This document shows positions 38,793 to 46,611 of a stretch of 64,000 bases of DNA, in pieces. Numbering within the stretch: position 1 is the stretch's first letter; each line of letters begins with the position of its first letter. The translations under genes and the position numbers were made by a program. The notes beneath the pieces are model-generated. The model searched no databases. It was not told where the DNA came from and saw only the letters and a list, made by a program, of their open reading frames with translations. This DNA is from Bacillota bacterium (GTDB lineage: Bacteria; Bacillota; Clostridia; Lachnospirales; Lachnospiraceae): NCBI GenBank assembly GCA_023390555.1, contig JAEWCQ010000021.1, positions 1 through 64,000 of the forward strand, in the 5' to 3' direction.

Positions 38793-40496
38793 CTAATCAA
38801 ATGAAACATTATAAATCGAATAAAACATTCCCTTTTTGTCCATCAATTCTTCGAATGTACCAGTTTCTACGATTACCCCGTCTCTCAATGTGACAATTGC
38901 ATCGTATTTTTTCAATATTTCCTCATTCAGCTTATGTGTAATCACAATTCTGGTAATGTCCGCAATGGAAAGAATTGCTTCTTCCACCTGCTTTGAAGTC
39001 GCATTATCCAGAGCAGACATGGCTTCATCCATCAGTAATACCGGCGTTTCTTTCAACAGGCATCTTGCAATGGATATTCTCTGCTTCTCACCTCCGGAAA
39101 GCCGGTTCCCGTTCTCTCCGCATTTATAATCGATTCCCTTTTCTTCGATCAGCTTTGACAGACCTGATTTTTCCAACGCCTCCTGTACCTTTTCTTTTGG
39201 AAAATCGCGGTACATCGTAATATTAGAGATAATGTCATCATCAAAGATAAAAACATCCTGCTGAATCACCGATATCTGTTCATACAAGCTCTTACTGCTC
39301 ACTTCGGAAATTTCCAGATCATCAATTTTAATACTGCCGGAGTAATTCCGGTAATACCCCATGAGCAGATTCAGCAAAGTGCTTTTTCCACTCCCGCTCA
39401 CCCCCACAAGTGCATAACTCTTTCCCTTTTCAAAGGAAACATCAATTCCTTTCAGGATCAATTTTTCCCCATACGAAAAGGTCACATTGTTAAAAGATAT
39501 TTTATCTTCAAACTTTTCAATTGCCGTATTCGCCGCATTGACACTTTCCGTGTCATCGAGGATTTTATTTCCCTTATCGATCAGAACTTTTGATGCATTG
39601 ATCTTATTGATAATCTGCGGCAGTTTCTCAATCGGTTCCACAATATAATTGATCAGCTGAATAAATGCCACTACCACACCGATCTCCAGATATCCTGTGA
39701 TCGTAAAGATGGAACCCGCCAGGAAAACGATAATAAACAGAAAAATACTTGAGCTTTCGGACGCTGTCGCCACAACACCCAGCATATTCCGCTTCTTCAA
39801 TTTTTCATTTTCCAGACTGCTGTTGCCCGCTTTATACAACCGGACAATTTCTGCTTCAATATTGAAACTCTTGATCACTGTAAAGCCGGACAGCATATCT
39901 TTCACCGTTGATAAGAAATTCTCGTTCTTTGCCGAAATTCTTTCTTCCTGCACTTTTATTTTTTTACTGTAAATCAACGTTGAGAGCATCGGCAATAAAG
40001 CTGAAACGATGATGATCAGGAAGAAGAACCAGCTTGAAAACAGCATTGCTATAATGCTGGCAGAAAACAGAAACAACTGCTCCGGCAGCAGAAATACATT
40101 CTCAAGATAGTTCAGCTCAATGGAATTGATATCATTCGTCATGACGGACAGATAATTGCCGACATTTCTCTGCCGGAAAGAAGACAGATCTTTTGAAATA
40201 ATCGTTTCGTATAATTCATCCTTGTAATCCACCAGCGCCCTGTAATAAAACCTGTTTTGAAAGAAATTTTTCATATAAATAGAAAATCCATAAAAAAGCA
40301 GAGACAGAATACTGATGATGAGAATATATGGCAGCTTGTCCAAATTGTCGGACAATGCAAAATTCATGACAATTTCCATAAGAAATGCAAAGAAAATGCT
40401 GAAGGAAGCTTTTAGTATGGAAAAAAATACCCCCAGCACAAAATTCTTTTTGTTATTGACTAAATATTTTTTTAAATATGTATTTTTCTTTTTCAT
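38793..40496 (-). CDS. ABC exporter with fused membrane and ATPase domains
   Basis: 567 residues: an N-terminal six-helix exporter domain (about 1-310) and an ATPase (about 330-567) with Walker A GVSGSGKSTLLN, signature LSGGEKQR, Walker B VLLMDEAMSALD and the switch His in VITHKL. It has the half-transporter architecture used to export peptides, lipids and drugs, working as a dimer. It sits inside the operon between SbnB-like and carrier-protein genes, so it is a likely exporter of the cluster product. It lacks an N-terminal peptidase domain, as expected for a nonribosomal substrate. Confidence 0.93.
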   Translation of the reverse strand: MKKKNTYLKKYLVNNKKNFVLGVFFSILKASFSIFFAFLMEIVMNFALSDNLDKLPYILIISILSLLFYGFSIYMKNFFQNRFYYRALVDYKDELYETIISKDLSSFRQRNVGNYLSVMTNDINSIELNYLENVFLLPEQLFLFSASIIAMLFSSWFFFLIIIVSALLPMLSTLIYSKKIKVQEERISAKNENFLSTVKDMLSGFTVIKSFNIEAEIVRLYKAGNSSLENEKLKKRNMLGVVATASESSSIFLFIIVFLAGSIFTITGYLEIGVVVAFIQLINYIVEPIEKLPQIINKINASKVLIDKGNKILDDTESVNAANTAIEKFEDKISFNNVTFSYGEKLILKGIDVSFEKGKSYALVGVSGSGKSTLLNLLMGYYRNYSGSIKIDDLEISEVSSKSLYEQISVIQQDVFIFDDDIISNITMYRDFPKEKVQEALEKSGLSKLIEEKGIDYKCGENGNRLSGGEKQRISIARCLLKETPVLLMDEAMSALDNATSKQVEEAILSIADITRIVITHKLNEEILKKYDAIVTLRDGVIVETGTFEELMDKKGMFYSIYNVSFD

Positions 40497-40559
40497 CCAT
40501 TCCCCAACCCATATGTGCTTTACAATTCATGCAGTGTCATTTTTCACGTTCCATTCCTG

Positions 40560-41552
40560 TCAGGGAAGAAAATCTTCTATGATACTTCCCATTCCTTTTT
40601 CTTCTGCCAGACGTCTCACCTGGCAGGCAAGTGCAAGATCCAGCACTCCCAGACCAAACGGACTGAACACGGACGTTTTGCCCGGCACCCTCGGAGCTTG
40701 TCTGCCTTCTATGATTTCCGCCAGCGAAGACCTCACGAAATCTCTGTTCCCCACTTTCTGTTCGGTCAGGTGAATGGCTGTCCTTTCACGGCATACATGA
40801 TCGAGATCGTCCACGATGTTATCACAGGAAAGAATGACTTCCGGTGAAAAATCCCGGAGGGATATATTTAAAATCGTGCTTTCCGCTGTGCATGCCGAAA
40901 TATCTGATAGATACGGAACACCCGCCGTGGTCGCAAAAGATACTAGGGGGGCTTTCTGAAGCACCGTTTCAATGGAATCAGCTACCTCGCCCTGCATTCC
41001 ATCCATCCCGATTTCCTGCAAAAATAACTGTGCCCTCTCCGGGAATTCATCAAAAACGACTATCTTTTCCACTTTTAAAAAGACTGATTTCAAAAAAAGG
41101 CTGATTTCCCGGTTGATCCTGCCGCATCCGACAAAACCTATGATCCGCTCATCTGCATTCTGATGGAGCAGCCCGGCAGCAAGAGCTGCACTCGCCGCAG
41201 TTCTTTTTGCGCTGATAATCGAGCTTTCCAGCACTGCCTCCACATGCCCGTTTTCCATATTATTTAAAATAATCAGCGCCGATGCCCGTTCCATACCATG
41301 ATTGATGTTATCCGGAAAAGAGGAAATCCATTTCATCCCCGCCGCATTGGTAGCTCCTCCCAGATATGCCGGAAGACCGATGATGCGGTTACGGTCATTG
41401 TCCGGGAAACGCAAAAAGACAGAATGCGGAAGTGCGCTGTCTCCGGCTCCATGCGTGGTATAAGCCTTTGCCACAATGTCCATGATCCTGTGTTCCTGTC
41501 CCTTTAGAAGCTCCGAAATTTCTCCTGCTTTTAATAAATATAGTTCTTTCAT
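40560..41552 (-). CDS. sbnB: SbnB-like dehydrogenase (ornithine cyclodeaminase family) for L-2,3-diaminopropionate
   Basis: A 330-residue member of the ornithine cyclodeaminase/mu-crystallin family, close in length to SbnB (about 336). The Rossmann motif GFVGCGRINREI and the substrate-side GMKWISSFPDN are visible. SbnB oxidatively splits N-(1-amino-1-carboxy-2-ethyl)-glutamate to L-2,3-diaminopropionate and 2-oxoglutarate with NAD+. Directly upstream is the SbnA partner, the standard pairing in staphyloferrin B and zwittermicin clusters. This is the main reason for assigning diaminopropionate rather than proline formation. The start follows AGGGGAAG. Confidence 0.88.
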   Translation of the reverse strand: MKELYLLKAGEISELLKGQEHRIMDIVAKAYTTHGAGDSALPHSVFLRFPDNDRNRIIGLPAYLGGATNAAGMKWISSFPDNINHGMERASALIILNNMENGHVEAVLESSIISAKRTAASAALAAGLLHQNADERIIGFVGCGRINREISLFLKSVFLKVEKIVVFDEFPERAQLFLQEIGMDGMQGEVADSIETVLQKAPLVSFATTAGVPYLSDISACTAESTILNISLRDFSPEVILSCDNIVDDLDHVCRERTAIHLTEQKVGNRDFVRSSLAEIIEGRQAPRVPGKTSVFSPFGLGVLDLALACQVRRLAEEKGMGSIIEDFLP

Positions 41553-41592
41553 AAAATACTTCCCCTTTCTCTAACCATGCCCTGGCATATCG

Positions 41593-42579
41593 TCAATGCA
41601 ATACCAGCTCTTCTGTCCTGGCATGACACAGTTTTTCATTTACCCACTCATCGCAATATACATTATTGAGATATCTCTCACCGCGGTCATGAACGATAAA
41701 TGCACATTTGGATCCTTTGGGAATCTGGCTGCTGTATTTTTCAATCGCACTGACAATCGCTCCCGTGGAGCCGCCTGCAAAAACAGCCTCCGTATTCAAA
41801 AGTCTCCGGCAGCCTGTTACACAGTCCATATCTGTCACATGAATGCATTCATATGCCATTTCCTCGTAGAACAGATCCGGAACTACGGCTGCTCCATGAC
41901 CGGGGATCAGACGTCTTCCTCTTTTTCCTCCAAAAATAACGCTTCCGACCGCATCAACTGCAATCACCTTTGTTTTCAGTTTTTTGTCTTTTATATAATC
42001 GGAATATCCCCGAATAGTCCCGCACGTACCGACTGCCACAAATATGTAATCAATGTTGCTGCCAAGGCTCTCAAAAAGCTCTTTCGCCGCCGATCTATGT
42101 CCTAACGGATTATAGATATTGCTGTATTGATTCGGCCAATAGCTGTTTGGTATTTCCTGCAGCAGTTCTTTTACGCGGTTCAGCCGGCTCTGGAGAAATT
42201 CTCCCGTCACTTCATCCGGCTCCGTCACACAGTCAAGCTCAGCTCCATAGGCTTTCAAAAGCTTCTTGTTCTGGGGCGTGATTTTCGGATCGACTACACA
42301 GATCAGCCTTTGCTTCCAGAGCTTGCATATCTGCGCCAGTGCGATTCCCAGATTGCCGGAACTGGATTCAATAATTACGGTATCATCATTGATCCTTCCA
42401 TCCTCCCTTGCATGAAACAAAATGGAATACGCACTTCTGTCCTTTGCGCTTCCTCCCGGATTAAACGATTCCAGCTTCGCATAAATATCAAAACCATAAT
42501 TTTCTTTCGGAAACAATGAATTTAATTTTATGACCGGCGTATTGCCAATAAGATTCAATAGTCCAAACTCATTTTCCAT
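41593..42579 (-). CDS. sbnA: SbnA-like PLP synthase (cysteine synthase family) for L-2,3-diaminopropionate
   Basis: A 328-residue fold-type II PLP enzyme. The PLP Lys is in PGGSAKDR, and ESSSGNLG and PGHGAA match the SbnA group better than true cysteine synthases (TSGNTG). SbnA joins O-phosphoserine and glutamate to the aminocarboxyethyl-glutamate substrate of SbnB. An in-frame start at 42630 exists, but the ATG at 42579 follows GGAG and yields the length of SbnA. It lies 41 bases before the SbnB-like gene. Together they should supply diaminopropionate to one of the adenylation domains. Confidence 0.9.
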   Translation of the reverse strand: MENEFGLLNLIGNTPVIKLNSLFPKENYGFDIYAKLESFNPGGSAKDRSAYSILFHAREDGRINDDTVIIESSSGNLGIALAQICKLWKQRLICVVDPKITPQNKKLLKAYGAELDCVTEPDEVTGEFLQSRLNRVKELLQEIPNSYWPNQYSNIYNPLGHRSAAKELFESLGSNIDYIFVAVGTCGTIRGYSDYIKDKKLKTKVIAVDAVGSVIFGGKRGRRLIPGHGAAVVPDLFYEEMAYECIHVTDMDCVTGCRRLLNTEAVFAGGSTGAIVSAIEKYSSQIPKGSKCAFIVHDRGERYLNNVYCDEWVNEKLCHARTEELVLH

Positions 42580-42633
42580 TTCCAATCTCCGCACCTTTCC
42601 AAATACTGTGAATTCCCGTCCATTCATCAATCT

Positions 42634-43068
42634 TTAAAACGTACTGTGCGATTCAACCGCACATACCATCTCGGCCACAGCGCATTTGTCTCCTCTTACT
42701 TCCGCCTGTCCGGCAAGTTTAACAAAGTTTCCTCTTTTACTGACAAACTCCACCTTAAGGATCAGTGTATCTCCGGGAACTACTTTTTTATAAAAACGAA
42801 CTTTATCCGTGCCGGACAGATATGCCGTCTTTCCTTCAAACGCTTCCATAGACAAGATCAGCACCGCGCCGGCCTGTGCCAAAGCTTCCAGGATCAAAAC
42901 ACCCGGCATTACCGGTTCAGACGGAAAGTGTCCCTGGAAAAAAGGCTCGTTCCATGTCACATTTTTTAATCCGACAATTTCTTTTCCGGCATCCATGGAT
43001 TCCACCCGGTCTATCAGTAAAAAAGGATGCCGGTGCGGTATTATGTTTTTTATCTCTTCCGTGTTCAT
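42634..43068 (-). CDS. fabZ: FabZ-like 3-hydroxyacyl-ACP dehydratase
   Basis: A 144-residue hot-dog-fold dehydratase. IIPHRHPFLLIDRV and the catalytic-helix signature FFQGHFPSEPVMPGVLILEALAQ are the FabZ hallmarks (His in GHFP, Glu in LEALAQ). The ATG at 43068 comes one base after the FabF-like stop (TGAGATG), which shows translational coupling and decides against the longer frame from 43143. It would dehydrate a 3-hydroxyacyl chain made by FabF plus a ketoreductase not present here. Confidence 0.95.
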   Translation of the reverse strand: MNTEEIKNIIPHRHPFLLIDRVESMDAGKEIVGLKNVTWNEPFFQGHFPSEPVMPGVLILEALAQAGAVLILSMEAFEGKTAYLSGTDKVRFYKKVVPGDTLILKVEFVSKRGNFVKLAGQAEVRGDKCAVAEMVCAVESHSTF

Positions 43069-43069
43069 C

Positions 43070-44305
43070 TCAGTCACCCCCGGCTTTCTGAAACAGGAGC
43101 GTGGAATTGTGTCCCCCAAAACCAAGGGAATTGGACAGTGCATACCGCATGCTCTGCTTTCTTCCGCCTTCGGTCACATAATCAAGATCGCATTCCTCAT
43201 CCGGTACGCGATAGCCGATGGTCGGCGGAATGTAACTGTCCAGCAGAGATTTCATGGTAATAATGGCTTCTACAGCTCCGGATGCCGCCAGTAAATGTCC
43301 CATAAAAGATTTTGTGGAACTCACGGCCACACTTGAACTGTAACCGCCGAATACATTTTTTATAATCTTCGTTTCGTATTCGTCATTGTATTTTGTTCCT
43401 GTTCCGTGGGCATTGATATAGGATATTTCCTCCGGCCGGACACCCGCTTCTTCCATCGCCGCTCTCATTGCCCGCGTTCCCTGTTTCAAACTGAAATCGG
43501 GTGCCGTCAGACTGTGGGCATCACAGGTCGCACCATAGCCGGCAATTTCACCATATATCGTGGCTCCTCTTTTTTTCGCATGTGTATATTCTTCCAGAAC
43601 AAGACTTCCGGCCCCCTCTCCCATCACAAATCCTCCGCGCTCTTTGTCAAACGGAATGGATGCCCTTGTCGGATCGGCGCTGGTACTGAGTGCTCCGATT
43701 TCGGTAAAGCCCGCAATATAGACCGGATTGATGGCGGCATCTGTCGCACCGGCCAGCGCAATATCACTGTAACCGTCTTTGATATCCCGGTAAGCCCGTC
43801 CAATACAGTCCGTACCGGTTGCACAGGCCGTGACCGTTGTGATACAAGAGCCGAGCGCATTTAACTTGATAGCTATATTTGCAGCGGCCATATTGATGAG
43901 ATTCCCCGTAAGCGTCATCTTGGATACCGCTTTATACCCGGATTCCCTTAATTTATGATCCTCTTCAAAGATCGATACACCTCCGATTCCCGATCCATAA
44001 AAAACAGAAAATCTCTCCCGGTCAAATTCGATATCCTGCAGTCCAGATTCGGCATAGGCCTGCATACTGGCCCCTATGGCGAACTTTGAAAATTGGTCCA
44101 TCTTTCTTATTTCCAAAGGTTTCAAATACGTTTCTGCTTGAAAACCCTTTACTTCCGCAGCAAGTTTTGCTTCGCAATCTCCCGTATCAAAGTAGGTCAG
44201 TCTTCCTATCCCGCTTTTTTGCTTCTGAATGGACTCCCACATTTCCCCTACTGTATTTCCAATCGGCGTTACAACACCCATTCCGGTAACTACAACTCTT
44301 CTCAT
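43070..44305 (-). CDS. fabF: FabF-like beta-ketoacyl-ACP synthase II
   Basis: A 411-residue condensing enzyme: Cys in TVTACATGTD, His in INAHGTGT, His in SFMGHLLAASGAVE, and GFGGHN near the C-terminus. It extends acyl-ACP with malonyl-ACP. The ATG at 44305 follows GGAGGG by four bases and gives MRRVVVTGMG, the standard N-terminus. It forms a tight block with ACP, FabZ-like and fatty acyl-AMP ligase genes, indicating a dedicated lipid chain builder rather than the general fatty acid synthase, which Clostridia usually carry in a full fab operon. Confidence 0.93.
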   Translation of the reverse strand: MRRVVVTGMGVVTPIGNTVGEMWESIQKQKSGIGRLTYFDTGDCEAKLAAEVKGFQAETYLKPLEIRKMDQFSKFAIGASMQAYAESGLQDIEFDRERFSVFYGSGIGGVSIFEEDHKLRESGYKAVSKMTLTGNLINMAAANIAIKLNALGSCITTVTACATGTDCIGRAYRDIKDGYSDIALAGATDAAINPVYIAGFTEIGALSTSADPTRASIPFDKERGGFVMGEGAGSLVLEEYTHAKKRGATIYGEIAGYGATCDAHSLTAPDFSLKQGTRAMRAAMEEAGVRPEEISYINAHGTGTKYNDEYETKIIKNVFGGYSSSVAVSSTKSFMGHLLAASGAVEAIITMKSLLDSYIPPTIGYRVPDEECDLDYVTEGGRKQSMRYALSNSLGFGGHNSTLLFQKAGGD

Positions 44306-44324
44306 TCTACCCTCCATTAAGAGA

Positions 44325-44546
44325 TCAGTTCTTCAGTTCCTCAAGCACTTCCACCATATCTTTTACCGTGACAATTCGTTTGTCCTCCGGTATTTTAACG
44401 CTGAATTTTTCTTCCATACTTTCTAAAATGCAATAAAAGTCCATAGATTCAATCCCCAGATCATGAATCAGATTGCTCTCCAACGAAATTTCCTGTGTTT
44501 CAATTCCGATTTCCTTTGCCAACACTTCTCTTACTTCTTCAAACAT
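44325..44546 (-). CDS. Free-standing acyl carrier protein (fatty acid type)
   Basis: 73-residue AcpP-like carrier with the attachment Ser in DLGIESMDFY (about residue 34). The ATG at 44546 lies eight bases after GGAGG; an upstream ATG at 44561 overlaps the ribosome site. Placed between the fatty acyl-AMP ligase and the FabF-like gene, it is the natural acceptor for the activated fatty acid. Confidence 0.92.
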   Translation of the reverse strand: MFEEVREVLAKEIGIETQEISLESNLIHDLGIESMDFYCILESMEEKFSVKIPEDKRIVTVKDMVEVLEELKN

Positions 44547-44583
44547 CGCTAATTCCTCCATTTTCTAAATTTAGTTTGATTGA

Positions 44584-46344
44584 TTACTGTATATCAGAAA
44601 ACAGGACCCTGAGGCTATTTTCCAGATACCGCTCCTTACACAGTGAACGCTGTATTTTTCCGCTTGATGTTTTCGGAATGCTGCCACTGTGGAACATCAG
44701 GATTCCTTTCACGGTCAGACCGAATGTCTCGCTTACCAACCGACGAATCCCTTTCATCGTCTGATAGGGATCGAGTTCTTCTTTTGCCTTTCTGTTCCAT
44801 TCGATTCCCAGATATAGACTTTCCTGGTTGCCCCCATCCATCGTAAAGGCCACACAATCGTTCTCGCGGAAACATTCGTTTGAATCGACCACCGCATGTT
44901 CAATATCATTCGGATAGTAATTCGCCCCCCGGATAATCAGCACATCCTTCCGTCTTCCGCATATGTACAAATTGTTTTCATAGATAAAGCCCATATCCCC
45001 CGTCCGTAAAAAAGGACCTTCCCGCTTATCCGATGTATAGGCCCGGAAAATTTTCTCATTCCAATCCGGTTTGTTCCAATATCCGGGAGAGACACTTTCC
45101 GAAGAGGTCCATATCTCACCGACTCTTCTTTCTTTGCACTCCTCACAGGTATCCGGATCCACGATCTTCACCGAAACATGATCCCTGATTCCACCGGAAC
45201 TGCAGCAATTTGTGGAGAAATCTTCTGATTCAGCAGGCACTACTTCGTTCTTTTTGAAAGCCGCACTGTTGATATCCACAGAGGTCAGTCTGTTCCCTTT
45301 CGCATCTCTGCTCCCGCTTGTCACTACAAGCGTAGCTTCTGCCAAGCCGTATCCGGGCATCAATGCACTCTGCTTTAATCCGCAGGCTTTAAAATGATGA
45401 TAAAATTCGAGCATGGTACTTGTCTGTATCGGCTCCGAACCATTTGCCGCATTTACCACACACGACAAATCCAGTTCCTTTACTTCATCGTCTGTAATCG
45501 TCTTTGTACTGTAATCAAAACCAAAATTGGGCATGGCAAAAGTGGTTCCCCGGTTATCACTGATCGCCTTGAAAAAGCGGAAGGGTTTTCCGATGAAATC
45601 TGCCGGCTGCATCAAAATCTGCAAGTATCCGATATAGAGCGGTTGAAATATGGTATAGATGAGTCCCATATCATGATAATGCGGAATCCAGGAAACGCCT
45701 TTTGATTGTTTTTTTGATTCATAATTATGTTGAATGACTTTCATATTGTGCATGATATTCCCGTGCGTAATCATTACACCCTTCGGTACCGAAGTTGACC
45801 CTGAAGTATATTGTAAATAGGCCAGATCTTCTCTTTGATACGCAGGTACAAAAGAGGGATACTCCTCCGGCGTACTGCAAATCAAATCACTTGCGGCCCA
45901 CTGATGGTCATTTTCGAGAACGGGTTCCAGAAACCCCTGCAGTTTGTCCATGTTTTTGCTGTCGGTCATCAACAGACAGGCATCCGAATCCCGAATAATT
46001 GCCAGCAGACGTTCTGCTTTTCTTCTGGTCCTGAAATGATACAGCGGAACCGCTATACACCCCGCATAGAGGCAGCCGATCAATGCGATAATAAACGCTA
46101 TCCCGTCCGGATACAGTAAGACAGCTCTCTTTCCCTGATATCCTGCTTTCTGAAGGTATCCTGCTATTTTTTTTGCCTTTGATACCAGATCACCATATGT
46201 TATGAACGTTTCGATCTGTTCATCTCTTTTATAGTCCAGAAATAAAAAAGCGGTTTCATCCGGACTAACCACCGCCCGCACTTCCAGTATATCCAGAATG
46301 GTACCGTATCTGTCCAGATGACTCAGCTCCAAGTCCCTCTTCAT
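44584..46344 (-). CDS. Fatty acyl-AMP ligase (FAAL)
   Basis: A 586-residue ANL-superfamily enzyme. YLQYTSGSTSVPKGVMITHGN and SWIPHYHDMGLIYTIFQPLY are typical of FAALs, which activate fatty acids as acyl-adenylates and load them on a carrier protein without CoA. GYGLAEATLV, RTGDMGFIYENNLYICGRRKD and SGKIQR complete the core motifs. It is the first gene of the operon, 36 bases downstream of a promoter, and is followed by a carrier protein. In iturin-type synthetases the same activity is fused to the first large protein; here it is free. Confidence 0.94.
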   Translation of the reverse strand: MKRDLELSHLDRYGTILDILEVRAVVSPDETAFLFLDYKRDEQIETFITYGDLVSKAKKIAGYLQKAGYQGKRAVLLYPDGIAFIIALIGCLYAGCIAVPLYHFRTRRKAERLLAIIRDSDACLLMTDSKNMDKLQGFLEPVLENDHQWAASDLICSTPEEYPSFVPAYQREDLAYLQYTSGSTSVPKGVMITHGNIMHNMKVIQHNYESKKQSKGVSWIPHYHDMGLIYTIFQPLYIGYLQILMQPADFIGKPFRFFKAISDNRGTTFAMPNFGFDYSTKTITDDEVKELDLSCVVNAANGSEPIQTSTMLEFYHHFKACGLKQSALMPGYGLAEATLVVTSGSRDAKGNRLTSVDINSAAFKKNEVVPAESEDFSTNCCSSGGIRDHVSVKIVDPDTCEECKERRVGEIWTSSESVSPGYWNKPDWNEKIFRAYTSDKREGPFLRTGDMGFIYENNLYICGRRKDVLIIRGANYYPNDIEHAVVDSNECFRENDCVAFTMDGGNQESLYLGIEWNRKAKEELDPYQTMKGIRRLVSETFGLTVKGILMFHSGSIPKTSSGKIQRSLCKERYLENSLRVLFSDIQ

Positions 46345-46387
46345 AACCGTTATCCCCCATTTTTCCCCATAATTTTTCTTCTATGGT

Positions 46388-46417
46388 TCTATAGTATAAA
46401 GGATTGCCTTTTGTCAA
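46388..46417 (-). promoter_or_regulatory. Promoter of the biosynthetic operon
   Basis: Minus-strand -35 TTGACA (46412-46417), 18-base spacer, -10 TATAGA (46388-46393), giving a leader of about 35 bases before the FAAL start. The -35 is perfect and the -10 has two mismatches. I see no operator-like palindrome at it. The remaining stretch up to the terminator at 46512 shows nothing else. Confidence 0.6.
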
Positions 46418-46511
46418 ATTGTCGAAAAATGCCGATTCCCCCTGTAATTTTTCTTACTCCTTTTGTAACTATCTGACAGTTTTTTATCACACCTGCCGCA
46501 GGCGAAGCCAA

Positions 46512-46556
46512 CAAAAAAGGTTCCGCAAACGCTGATATTCAGCGTTTGGGGAACCT
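46512..46556 (-). terminator. Terminator of the GH13 glucosidase gene
   Basis: GGTTCCNCAAACGCTGA, a three-base loop, and the complementary arm (46519-46555) form a 17-pair stem with one mismatch, followed in the minus-strand transcript by TTTTTT. Confidence 0.9.
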
Positions 46557-46611
46557 GATGAAACAGCAGGAACCAAGTTCTTTGGAATTGTTTTATTGTT
46601 TATCTCTATTT

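Noticed and set aside
40560..41552. Ornithine cyclodeaminase making proline
   Set aside because: The adjacent SbnA-like gene and NRPS context fit the SbnB reaction better; a biochemical test would still be needed.
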